From PALSA-270 sp963770915 (GTDB lineage Bacteria; Acidobacteriota; Terriglobia; Terriglobales; Acidobacteriaceae): 64,000 bases of DNA. Of this stretch, positions 7,663 through 15,713 are shown piece by piece; position 1 is the stretch's first letter, and every line of letters begins with the position of its first letter. The stretch is from contig CAVYRG010000001.1 in NCBI GenBank assembly GCA_963770915.1, forward strand, positions 3,968,001 to 4,032,000, given 5' to 3'. The notes beneath the pieces were generated by a model. It made no database searches and had not been told where the DNA came from. It saw only the letters and a list, made by a program, of their open reading frames with translations. The position numbers were made by a program, and so were the translations under genes.

Positions 7663-9257
7663 AGCGCGCGCAAATCTCGTTCGCAACCCTGCTGCTTCTC
7701 GCGTCTTCGCTCTTCGCCCAGGTCACCGACCGGCAAATTGCCAAAGGTCCCGGAGCCGATTGGCTTACCTACAACGGCAGTTACAACAGCCGCCGCTATA
7801 GCAGCCTCGATCAGGTGAATACGGGAAACGTCGACCAGTTGGCGGCCAAGTGGGTTTTTCATGTTCCGGGGGCGACGCGCCTGGAAAGCGTCCCGGTCGT
7901 GGTGAACGGAGTGATGTATCTGACGCAGCCCAACGAAATCTATGCTCTCGACGGCCGCAGCGGGCGCCTGATTTGGGATTACCATCGCATTCCTGCCATC
8001 CAGAAGGGTTTGAACCGGGGCGTCGCCGTCTATGGCAATAAACTCTACTTCACTACTCCGGACGACTACTTGATCGCGCTTGATGCGGCCAGCGGCAACG
8101 AGATTTGGGAAACCAAGATGGCGGAAGCGAGCGAAGGTTTTTGGTCCCCGGCTGCGCCGCTGGTCGCGAATGGGAAAGTCATCACCGGAGTCGCGCCGGG
8201 TGACCGCGGACTGAATGGCTTCGTCGATGCCTACGACGCGAATACCGGCAAAAAGCTGTGGCGGTGGAACCCGATTCCCAAGCCCGGCGAGACCGGCGTA
8301 GAAACATGGGCGGGCGATTCCTGGCAGCACGGCGGCGGCGACACCTGGCTCACGGGGAGCTACGATCCTGACCTGAATTTGCTCTATTGGGGAATCGGAA
8401 ATCCGGCGCCCGATTTCAACGGCGACGTGCGCGCCGGCGACAACCTCTACACCGAATGTGTCGTAGCTCTGGATCTCGATACGGGAAAGCTCAAGTGGTA
8501 TTTCCAGTTCACGCCGCACGACGTCATGGACTGGGATGCGGTCGAGATTCCAATTCTGGTCGATGCGCCGTACCAGGGCAAAATGCGCAAGCTGATGGTC
8601 ACCGCCGACCGCAACGGCTTCTACTACGTTTTGGATCGCGTAACCGGCCAGTACCTGCACGGTAATGCTTTTGTGCATCAACTCAACTGGGCAAGCGGGT
8701 TGACGCCAGAGGGCAAGCCCATTCTCATTCCAGGCATACAACCAAGCCTGGGGGGCACCAAAGTCTGCCCGTCGTCAATCGGCGCGACCAACTGGATGTC
8801 GCCGGCATACAGCCCGAAGACCGGCCTGTTCTATGCGGTGACTCTCGAGGGTTGCGGCATGGCGTACAAAAACACGGAAACCTTCCGGCCGGGCGGCTAT
8901 CAGTATCGCGCGACCGGTGACGTGCTCTTGATCGATGATTCGTGGAAGATTTATGTACAAGCCTTTGATCTGACCACCGGCAAATTGGCCTGGGAGCAGG
9001 AGCGTGTTGGTTCGACCGGCCTGGGCGGCGGATTGCTCTCTACGGCAGGCGGTTTGATCTTCTCCGGCGAAGTCACGGGCGAGTTCGTTGGACTGGACGC
9101 CAAGACCGGAAAAATTGTGTGGCACTTCAACACCGGCCAGGAGATCAGCGCGCAGCCCATCACTTACTCGGTCAATGGAACGCAATATGTGGCGATTGAA
9201 GCGGGGTCGAATATGATCAGTTTCGCGCTGCTGAATACGCACAAGGAATCACACTAA
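7659..9257 (+). CDS. PQQ-dependent alcohol/sugar dehydrogenase (quinoprotein)
   Basis: 532 residues with a signal peptide ending LFA-Q near residue 20, then an eight-bladed propeller with repeated A-x-D-x-x-T/S-G-x-x-x-W tryptophan-docking motifs. By motif alignment with methanol dehydrogenase, Asn248 (GIGNPAP), Asp291 (HDVMDWD) and Arg318 (DRNG) are the active-site residues. Asp293, two after the catalytic Asp, is the residue that marks lanthanide-dependent enzymes (XoxF, PedH type). The usual metal-ligand Glu appears as Asp182 and the vicinal Cys-Cys ring is absent. No heme site is present, so it needs the cytochromes encoded just upstream. ATG 7659 overlaps the previous stop; the next gene overlaps its TAA. 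Substrate unknown; a following mutarotase hints at sugars. Confidence 0.9.
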   Translation: MKRAQISFATLLLLASSLFAQVTDRQIAKGPGADWLTYNGSYNSRRYSSLDQVNTGNVDQLAAKWVFHVPGATRLESVPVVVNGVMYLTQPNEIYALDGRSGRLIWDYHRIPAIQKGLNRGVAVYGNKLYFTTPDDYLIALDAASGNEIWETKMAEASEGFWSPAAPLVANGKVITGVAPGDRGLNGFVDAYDANTGKKLWRWNPIPKPGETGVETWAGDSWQHGGGDTWLTGSYDPDLNLLYWGIGNPAPDFNGDVRAGDNLYTECVVALDLDTGKLKWYFQFTPHDVMDWDAVEIPILVDAPYQGKMRKLMVTADRNGFYYVLDRVTGQYLHGNAFVHQLNWASGLTPEGKPILIPGIQPSLGGTKVCPSSIGATNWMSPAYSPKTGLFYAVTLEGCGMAYKNTETFRPGGYQYRATGDVLLIDDSWKIYVQAFDLTTGKLAWEQERVGSTGLGGGLLSTAGGLIFSGEVTGEFVGLDAKTGKIVWHFNTGQEISAQPITYSVNGTQYVAIEAGSNMISFALLNTHKESH

Positions 9258-10375
9258 TGAGTATGCGGTCATCTGCTTTGCGCCTCCTCTTGCTCTGCCT
9301 TCTCGCGATTCCATGTGTTGCGCAGAGCCGGTTCACGGTTACAGACGAACTGGCGAGCGGACCTGGTTCGCCTCCAGTCATCGTGCTGCGAAACAAAATC
9401 AGCGGCGCCGAGATCGCGGTCGCACCTTCGCAGGGAGGGGAACTCAGCAGCTATCGCGTGATGTTTCACGGGCAGCCGGTCGAGTTGCTATATCACGCCC
9501 GCGATTACTCGATCGGCCAAGGATTCCCGGGCAAGGCTCCAGTTCTGTGGCCTGCGGTCGGCGGGCAATATCCCATCGGGACCGTGCCCAAGACGGCCTG
9601 CGGCGAAGGCAGCTATTTGCTTGATGGCAAGTCGTACCCCATGCCCTGTCATGGCTTCGCGCGCAATCTTCCGTGGAAGGAAATCGACAACGAAAGATCT
9701 GCCAACGACGCCGGAGCCCAGGTGACCCTTGAACTGCGCGATTCCGAAGCGACGCGACAGGTTTATCCCTTTGGATTTCAGTTGCGCGTCACTTACAGAT
9801 TGACCCGCAAACTGGTGGCGATCGAGTATGAGGTGACTGCCGACGGCTCGAACACTCAGCCCATGCCGTTTTCCATCGGCAATCACATCGCGTTCAACCT
9901 GCCATTTGTGAAGGGCTCCGACCCCGCCGGCATGATGTTGCTGACCAACAACGGCATGCGGCTGCTGCGCAGTCCGCAAGGCACGCTTAGCGGGGAACAG
10001 GAGCGCGGGTCGTTCGGGTTGGAGCGGTTGGGCGATTTCGATGCACGTACGGCCTTGGTACTGGCCGGTTATCACGGCCGGCCTTACGCGCGACTGGCGG
10101 ATCTGCAGGGGATTACGGTGCGCATTACTCAGACGGGCGGCTCAAAATTGCCGGAGCCGCTGGTTCGATTCGTCCTCTATGGTGGGCCGCAGGTCGGGTA
10201 TTTGTGTCCAGAACCCTGGTTTGGCATTCAGAATTCCTTGAATTCGGGGAAAGGCCTCGTAAAGCTGGAGCCGGGGAAGAGTTGGAGTTGGGGTTTTGAA
10301 ATACAGACAACGGAGGCCGAGAGCAAGGGCCCGAAGCGCTGGAATCCGCCAGCCCCGGCAGCGAAATCGAATTAG
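9257..10375 (+). CDS. Secreted aldose 1-epimerase (mutarotase)-like protein
   Basis: 372 residues with a signal peptide (MSMRSSALRLLLLCLLAIPCVAQ). The mature part resembles the galactose mutarotase fold: IAVAPSQGGELSSYRV, LLYHARDYS, a CHGFARNLPW segment whose histidine fits a catalytic position, then FSIGNHIAFNLP with another histidine. These enzymes interconvert alpha and beta anomers of aldoses. Its ATG overlaps the stop of the PQQ dehydrogenase (TAATG), implying coupled translation. A periplasmic mutarotase beside a periplasmic quinoprotein suggests that sugars presented as one anomer are oxidised outside the cytoplasm (inference). Confidence 0.82.
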   Translation: MSMRSSALRLLLLCLLAIPCVAQSRFTVTDELASGPGSPPVIVLRNKISGAEIAVAPSQGGELSSYRVMFHGQPVELLYHARDYSIGQGFPGKAPVLWPAVGGQYPIGTVPKTACGEGSYLLDGKSYPMPCHGFARNLPWKEIDNERSANDAGAQVTLELRDSEATRQVYPFGFQLRVTYRLTRKLVAIEYEVTADGSNTQPMPFSIGNHIAFNLPFVKGSDPAGMMLLTNNGMRLLRSPQGTLSGEQERGSFGLERLGDFDARTALVLAGYHGRPYARLADLQGITVRITQTGGSKLPEPLVRFVLYGGPQVGYLCPEPWFGIQNSLNSGKGLVKLEPGKSWSWGFEIQTTEAESKGPKRWNPPAPAAKSN

Positions 10376-10399
10376 ACTAAAACAAAGATTTCGTGCCAG

Positions 10400-11071
10400 C
10401 TAGGATCGCTTATCATCGATCGCCAGCACGAGCTTGGAGGGCATGCTCACTGGCACGACGTTGATGCCGCCGCAGTTCTTCACGATCCAATCCGCGCCGG
10501 CATTCTCAAGCTCGGATCTCTCAACCAGAGAAGTCAACCCGATGACTCGGCATCCGGCGGCCTTGCCCGATCGAATACCCACCGGGGCGTCCTCCACCAC
10601 GACGCAGTCGCTGGCCGGGAAACCCAACTTTTCGGCGCCTTTGAGATAAGGGTCAGGCGCCGGTTTGCCGTGGATGATGTCGTTCGCCGTGATGAAGCAG
10701 GCCGGCTCTGGCAGCCCCGCTGCTCTAGCGCGAACCTCCGCCAGAGGACGAGTGCAGGAAGTCACGATGGCCCAGCGATCACCGGGGAGCGCGCGCAGAA
10801 GCTCGATGGCGCCCGGCAGCGGAATGACGCCTTCGACATCTGCCATCTCACGACGCTCGACCTCGCGGTTCTCCACTTCATGATCGGCGTGCGGAAGGTA
10901 ATCGCGCACCGTGGCCAGGCTGGGGCGGCCGTGGGCTTGGCGGACGACTTCGTCCGGGTCGAATCCGCGTTCCGAAGCCCATTGCCGCCAGACGCGGGCA
11001 ACGGCTGGCGTGGAATCGGTAAGAACTCCATCCATGTCAAAGAGAATGGCGCTACAGACGATTTGCGTCAC
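10400..11071 (-). CDS. HAD-superfamily sugar/polyol phosphatase
   Basis: 223 residues, GTG start at 11071. HAD motif I is LFDMDGVLTDS (nucleophile and acid/base Asp), motif II is VTSCTR, motif III the lysine in HGKPAPDPYL, and motif IV VVVEDAPVGI. A helical cap lies between motifs I and II, as in subfamily IA phosphatases of the YfbT/glycerol-3-phosphatase type. The product probably dephosphorylates a small sugar or polyol phosphate in the cytoplasm. It converges on the mutarotase gene with 24 bases between stops. Specific substrate cannot be assigned. Confidence 0.85.
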   Translation of the reverse strand: MTQIVCSAILFDMDGVLTDSTPAVARVWRQWASERGFDPDEVVRQAHGRPSLATVRDYLPHADHEVENREVERREMADVEGVIPLPGAIELLRALPGDRWAIVTSCTRPLAEVRARAAGLPEPACFITANDIIHGKPAPDPYLKGAEKLGFPASDCVVVEDAPVGIRSGKAAGCRVIGLTSLVERSELENAGADWIVKNCGGINVVPVSMPSKLVLAIDDKRS

Positions 11072-11175
11072 CGGGCCACAAACCTGGGCTCAAGTCTCAT
11101 CGCGGCGTTTCCGAAAGAAACTTAGAGTATCAGCTCGGCGAACCGTTACAAAACTGGAACGATTAGGAAAATCAG

Positions 11176-11580
11176 ATGAGCGGTAAAGAAACAGCCACTA
11201 CACTGCCCAAGCCGCCGGGGTTGGGCCCTCAGGACTTTGAACGTTTGCGGGAGCGCCGAGTGGAAGACCGGAAACGCGACGAGAAGCGCCGCTATCCCAG
11301 GTTCAAGCTGGACGTGGAGGTCCAGGTAAACTCTCGCACCGCGGGACATCTTACCGGTCATTCGCTCGAGATCAGCGAATGCGGGATGTCGGTGATCCTG
11401 ATCATTGAGGTGCCGCCCGGCGAAGTTGTTCAGGTGGAATTCAAACTTCCGACGGGAAACGTGAAAATGGCCGCCTTCGTGCGCAACCGTACCGCCTTTC
11501 GCTACGGGTTTGAATTCGTAAGCCCGAACCCCGCCCAGGAAATCATCCGGAGCTCTTGCGCGCTGTTGCCCCGGTGTTAA
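11176..11580 (+). CDS. PilZ-domain protein, candidate c-di-GMP receptor
   Basis: 134 residues. A charged, Arg-rich N-terminal 35 residues precedes a single PilZ domain with RRYPRF (arginine motif of PilZ) and EISECGMSV in place of the usual D/N-x-S-x-x-G, so the serine and glycine are kept but the acidic/amide position is Glu. Such proteins bind cyclic di-GMP and change motility, secretion or polysaccharide output. It stands alone, 104 bases from the divergent HAD gene. Binding is likely but the Glu substitution leaves some doubt. Confidence 0.82.
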   Translation: MSGKETATTLPKPPGLGPQDFERLRERRVEDRKRDEKRRYPRFKLDVEVQVNSRTAGHLTGHSLEISECGMSVILIIEVPPGEVVQVEFKLPTGNVKMAAFVRNRTAFRYGFEFVSPNPAQEIIRSSCALLPRC

Positions 11581-11742
11581 TCGATGGATCTGTAGGGCCG
11601 CATTCGGACTGGCCTTCGCGCACTGTCCCGTAGCGTCGCGGATCTTTTTCCGATGGCCCGCGCGGGGTTTCGCCCGACCTTAATACACAACTGGTAACCT
11701 GGGTAATCGTGACTCCCGTTAGCGGCAAATAGAACTTTGTGG

Positions 11743-11770
11743 TTGGCTTTTGAGGGAGGCGTGATATTCT
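11743..11770 (+). promoter_or_regulatory. Candidate promoter with extended -10 for the thioesterase gene
   Basis: TTGGCT at 11743-11748 and TATTCT at 11765-11770 are 16 bases apart, and TG sits one base before the -10 hexamer (extended -10). It lies about 66 bases upstream of the GTG start at 11837. The rest of the 256-base gap from 11581 shows nothing else I can name. Confidence 0.45.
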
Positions 11771-11836
11771 GCAGCGCGGTCGACGGGCTGGCTGCTGGCA
11801 TGGGCAATGCCCGCCAACAGACCGCGGAGCGTCTTT

Positions 11837-12289
11837 GTGAGCACAACGTCTCTTCCTTCAGGGCCCCCCGTGATGGTTGTGAGCGAGAAGCGCTTTCTGG
11901 TGGAGTGGGGCGACTGCGATCCCGCAAACATTGTTTTTTATCCGCGTTATCTGAAATGGTTTGACGCCTGCACAACCGGCCTCTTCGCCGCCGCGGGTAT
12001 GCCTACTTCAATCCTGTTCAAGACCCATGGAATCGTGGGAGTGCCCCTGGTTGATCTAAAAGTTCGTTTCATGGTGCCAGCGACGATTGGAGACGAGCTC
12101 ATCGTGAAATCGACGATCGTCGAATGGCGCAAGAGCAGCTTTAAGGTCAGGCACCAACTCTTCAAGGGCGATGAGCTGGCGGTGGAGGGGACTGAAACCC
12201 GAGTCTGGGCGGGAATCGACCCCGCCGACCCGAGCCGCCTGAAGTCGCGGCCCATTCCGCCTGCTGTAACTCAGAGTTTCAGGCGCTAG
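11837..12289 (+). CDS. Acyl-CoA thioesterase, 4-hydroxybenzoyl-CoA thioesterase family
   Basis: 150 residues of the hotdog fold. The motif VEWGDCDPANIVFYPRYLKWFDA contains the catalytic Asp found in Pseudomonas-type 4-hydroxybenzoyl-CoA thioesterases, followed by the strand segment VPLVDLKVRFMVPATIGDEL. The enzyme hydrolyses an aromatic or acyl-CoA thioester in the cytoplasm. GTG 11837 is preceded by GGAG at good spacing; ATG 11807 and ATG 11873 are alternatives. No aromatic degradation genes are nearby, so the substrate stays open. Confidence 0.85.
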   Translation: MSTTSLPSGPPVMVVSEKRFLVEWGDCDPANIVFYPRYLKWFDACTTGLFAAAGMPTSILFKTHGIVGVPLVDLKVRFMVPATIGDELIVKSTIVEWRKSSFKVRHQLFKGDELAVEGTETRVWAGIDPADPSRLKSRPIPPAVTQSFRR

Positions 12290-12451
12290 AGCCGACTGCA
12301 AAACACATTTCCCCGCACCACTCCGCTGTCCCCACGCCAATAGGCGCCCCGATCTGCAGCGCGGGAATTTCCGCTGGGGGCAGTGTATTCTGGAGTTCCG
12401 GCGGCGGATATCGGCGTTGCCACCGCCGGCAAAGAGATCGAAAAGGTGCGG

Positions 12452-14818
12452 GTGAGCTGGGTGATGAGGGGGAGTTTCTTGCGGGGGCTTGGCGTCGCAT
12501 TACTTGAAGTCTGGCTCGCCTCGCTGCTGTTTGCCGGCCAAATTCCCATCCAGACTTTTCGTGTGGATGGCGTAGTCCGCGATTCCAGCGGCGCCGCGAT
12601 TGCTGGAGCGCACGTTACCCTTTATGCCGGGCCGGCCTCGATTTCAGGAATCACCGATTCCGCTGGAAATTTCTCCTTCGAACCTGTGCCCTTCAGCGGC
12701 GGCACTGTTTTGGTTCAGGCAGCGGGGTTTGCCACGCTCCACCAGAACTGGAAGGTGGAGAATGGCCAATCCGTGAGCCTGGAAGTTGTCCTCTCGCCGG
12801 CTGGCACAAATGAGCAGGTCGTGGTGACCGCCGCGCGTATCGAAACTCGGCTCAGCAATGTTGCTGGCAGTGCGGTCGCTCTCTCCACGCACGATCTCAA
12901 TTCCACGCCCGCGCTGCTGATCGACGACAAACTTCGCCAGATTCCGGGCTTCACTCTATTCCGCCGCTCTGATAGCCGCACGGCGAACCCGACTTCGCAG
13001 GGAGTTTCGCTCAACGCTCTGGGAGCAAGCGGTTCCAGCCGCGCCCTGGTGCTGCAGAATGGAATTCCGCTGAACGATCCCTTCGGCGGGTGGGTGTATT
13101 GGGGGCGCATACCCCAGGAAGAACTGGCCAGCGTGGAAGTGATGCGCGGCGGAATCTCCAGCTTGTATGGCAGCAATGCGCTGGGCGGCGTGATCCAATT
13201 CCTGTCGCGCAGCCCGGAGCCAAGCGCGTCGCGTTGGCCTGCCGTTTCGCTCGAAACTTCCTACGGCAGCGAGAAGACTCCCGACTTATCTGTCTGGGCG
13301 GGAAAGCGAGCGGGACCGTGGGATGCGGCGTTGGGGGCGGATTTGCTGCGCACGGATGGATTCATCGTTGTGCCCCAGTCGCAACGGGGAAGCGTGGACA
13401 CACCAGCCAACACGGAGCACGCATCGGTCGATTTTTCGCTCGGCCGCCGTTTCGGCGAGAGCACGCGAGTCTTCGGTCGCGGCACGTTTTTCACCGAGGC
13501 ACGCAACAATGGCACCGTGGTGCAAACCAACGACACGCGCATCGCGCAGGGCGCCGTGGGAGCAGATACTCAAATGGGGACAGCGGGCGTGCTTGCGCTG
13601 CGTCTCTATGGCGATTCGCAAGGCTATAACCAGAATTTCTCGTCAGTCTCGGTAACCCGCAACAGCGAATCGCTTACGAACCGGCAGCACGTGCCGGCAC
13701 AGCAATTGGGCGGCAGCGCGCTATGGTCACGCCCGCTGGGATGCAAGCAAAGTCTGGTCGCGGGCGTGGACGCAACGGAAGTCATGGGCTGGAGCGACGA
13801 AAGCATTTTTTCCTCCGGCACAAACACGGCGGACGCGATCTCGGGAGGGCGGCAGCGAACTGTCGGCGTGTTCGGAGAAGATATTGTGCAGATCACTCCC
13901 AAGTGGCTCATCACGGCCGCTGCCCGCTTCGATTATTGGCGGAATTTTGATGCTTTGTCGCTTCGTACACCGATCTCTACTTCCGGCCCAACCACGATTA
14001 CGCCCTTCGCCGAGCGTTCGGAGAATGCCTTCAGCCCGCGGCTCTCGGTTCTTTACGCGCTCAACGGCGACCTATCGTTATTCGGCTCGATGTCGCGCGC
14101 CTTCCGCAGCCCCACGCTGAATGAACTCTACCGCGCGTTCCGGCTGGGGAATACGGTGACCAACGCGAATCCTGATTTGCGCGCGGAACGCCTCACCGGT
14201 GCGGAAGCCGGGGTGCACGTCCATGCCCTGCAGAGCAGGCTTAGCATGACCGGTGATTTTTTCTGGGATGACATTGTCGATCCGCTGGCGAACGTTCCCA
14301 TAAGCGTGACTCCGAGCCTGATCACCCAGCAGCGGCAAAACCTGGGCCGAACGCGGACGCGAGGGATCGATCTCGACGGCAGCTTTCGCGTCAGCCGCGC
14401 AATTGAAATTTCCGGGGGGTACCAGTTTGCCGATGCCACGGTCGTGCAGGCCCCTGCTTACCAGGCGCTGGTAGGCCTGCGAATTGCGGAAGTGCCTCGC
14501 CATCAGTTCACGCTCCAGGCAAGCTACGTAAACCCGAGGCTATTCACAATGAGCGTGCAAGGCCGGTATGCGGGCGATCAGTTCGACGACGCGCCGAACA
14601 CTCTGCTCCTGCCACGCTATTTCACCCTCGACTTGCTCGCTTCTCGCACGCTCACTCATGGCGTGGAGGTCTTCGGCGCGTTTGAAAATCTCACCAACCA
14701 GCGCTACGACACTGCGCTTACCCCGGTTGCGACCACCCCTCCCTCACTGCTGCCCACGCTTGGCCCGCCCCTTCTGGCGCGGGTGGGCGTACGGCTGAAT
14801 TTTCCCTCTAGTCACTGA
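12452..14818 (+). CDS. TonB-dependent outer-membrane receptor with N-terminal carboxypeptidase-regulatory-like domain
   Basis: About 788 residues. Signal peptide (MRGSFLRGLGVALLEVWLASLLFAG), then a CarboxypepD_reg-like beta-sandwich (FRVDGVVRDSSGAAIAGAHV...), a plug domain from VVVTAARIETRLSNV through DDKLRQIPGF, SRALVLQNGIPLNDPFGGW and VMRGGISSLYGSNALGGVI, and a 22-strand barrel ending LARVGVRLNF. The GGI-S-LYGSNALGG motif is classic for TonB receptors. It would import a siderophore, cobalamin, sugar or peptide; no riboswitch or transporter partner identifies which. Start chosen at GTG 12452 (AAAAGG upstream), with ATG 12464 as alternative. The next operon starts 127 bases downstream. Confidence 0.9.
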   Translation: MSWVMRGSFLRGLGVALLEVWLASLLFAGQIPIQTFRVDGVVRDSSGAAIAGAHVTLYAGPASISGITDSAGNFSFEPVPFSGGTVLVQAAGFATLHQNWKVENGQSVSLEVVLSPAGTNEQVVVTAARIETRLSNVAGSAVALSTHDLNSTPALLIDDKLRQIPGFTLFRRSDSRTANPTSQGVSLNALGASGSSRALVLQNGIPLNDPFGGWVYWGRIPQEELASVEVMRGGISSLYGSNALGGVIQFLSRSPEPSASRWPAVSLETSYGSEKTPDLSVWAGKRAGPWDAALGADLLRTDGFIVVPQSQRGSVDTPANTEHASVDFSLGRRFGESTRVFGRGTFFTEARNNGTVVQTNDTRIAQGAVGADTQMGTAGVLALRLYGDSQGYNQNFSSVSVTRNSESLTNRQHVPAQQLGGSALWSRPLGCKQSLVAGVDATEVMGWSDESIFSSGTNTADAISGGRQRTVGVFGEDIVQITPKWLITAAARFDYWRNFDALSLRTPISTSGPTTITPFAERSENAFSPRLSVLYALNGDLSLFGSMSRAFRSPTLNELYRAFRLGNTVTNANPDLRAERLTGAEAGVHVHALQSRLSMTGDFFWDDIVDPLANVPISVTPSLITQQRQNLGRTRTRGIDLDGSFRVSRAIEISGGYQFADATVVQAPAYQALVGLRIAEVPRHQFTLQASYVNPRLFTMSVQGRYAGDQFDDAPNTLLLPRYFTLDLLASRTLTHGVEVFGAFENLTNQRYDTALTPVATTPPSLLPTLGPPLLARVGVRLNFPSSH

Positions 14819-14828
14819 ATCCGCGCCT

Positions 14829-14857
14829 TAGACGGCACGGCAAGAGGCTGTTATTCT
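14829..14857 (+). promoter_or_regulatory. Candidate promoter with extended -10 for the ABC exporter operon
   Basis: TAGACG at 14829-14834 and TATTCT at 14852-14857 have a 17-base spacer, and TG-T precedes the -10 hexamer. It lies about 90 bases upstream of the ATP-binding subunit's ATG and follows the end of the TonB receptor gene. Confidence 0.4.
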
Positions 14858-14945
14858 AAGAGTAGACAACGCGCCGCGAATGCAGCGCCGTCGTCTCGGC
14901 GGCTGGCGTTGGGCGTCTCGCCCGCGCATGCGCGGCTTAAGCCCA

Positions 14946-15713
14946 ATGACCCCTATCCCGGATCCGTCCAAACCTCCCTCGCCCGCAGTACTCAGCCAAA
15001 ACCTCTGCCGGCACTATCCAATGGGTGAGGCTCTTATCCGCGCCGTGGACGGAGTTTCGTTTCAAATCGAGGCGGGAGATTTCGTGGCCTTGCTTGGCTC
15101 TTCCGGCTCCGGCAAGTCGTCGCTGCTGAATCTGATTGCCGGGCTTGACCGCCCCACCTCAGGCGCAGTCGTGGTGCAGGGGAAAGATCTGGCCACTCTT
15201 TCCCGCCAGCACTTGGCCAATCACCGGCTGCATACCGTGGGTATGGTGTTTCAGTCGTTCAATCTGATTCCCAGCATGACGCTGCTGGAAAACGTCGAAT
15301 TGCCCATGCGTTTCGCCGAAGTCGATCGCGGCCAGCGCCACGACCTTGCTCGCATCGCGCTGGATCGGGTTGGGCTGGCGGCTCGCGTGGCCCACCGGCC
15401 CAGCGAGCTCTCCGGGGGCGAGCAGCAACGGGCGTCGCTGGCGCGGGCTCTGATCAATCGCCCGCAATTGCTGCTGGCCGATGAGCCAACCGGTAACCTC
15501 GACAGCCGCAACGGCACTGAGATCATGAACTTCATCCGCGAGTTCAATCAGGCGCTGGGAATGACCGTCATCATGGTTACGCACGAGCGCGCGCTTGCCG
15601 AACGCTATGCCCGGCGCCTGATCTTTCTGGCCGACGGCAAGCTCGTGGGGGATGAACTCACAACTGGGCCAGATCGCGCGGCCCCCAGCACGCCGCCAGG
15701 AGTGCAGCCGTGA
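14946..15713 (+). CDS. ABC transporter ATP-binding protein, MacB/LolD type
   Basis: About 255 residues. Walker A is GSSGSGKSS, the Q-loop is in VFQSFNLIPSMT, the signature is LSGGEQQR, Walker B is LLLADEPTGNLD and the H-loop is VTHER. These match the LolD/MacB/FtsE family, which powers mechanotransmission rather than classical transport. ATG 14946 (MTPIPDPSK) is chosen; an upstream TTG/ATG frame from 14880 adds only a low-complexity Arg/Trp stretch. The stop overlaps the GTG of the permease gene by four bases, so the two subunits are co-translated. Confidence 0.9.
   Translation: MTPIPDPSKPPSPAVLSQNLCRHYPMGEALIRAVDGVSFQIEAGDFVALLGSSGSGKSSLLNLIAGLDRPTSGAVVVQGKDLATLSRQHLANHRLHTVGMVFQSFNLIPSMTLLENVELPMRFAEVDRGQRHDLARIALDRVGLAARVAHRPSELSGGEQQRASLARALINRPQLLLADEPTGNLDSRNGTEIMNFIREFNQALGMTVIMVTHERALAERYARRLIFLADGKLVGDELTTGPDRAAPSTPPGVQP

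Noticed and set aside
7659..9257. Assigning the PQQ enzyme as XoxF methanol dehydrogenase
   Set aside because: The lanthanide-type Asp is present, but vicinal Cys-Cys and the Glu ligand are not, and the operon lacks the XoxG/XoxJ partners.
12290..12451. A cobalamin riboswitch before the TonB receptor
   Set aside because: No B12-box sequence and no receptor-partner genes nearby; the region shows only short GC-rich inverted stretches.
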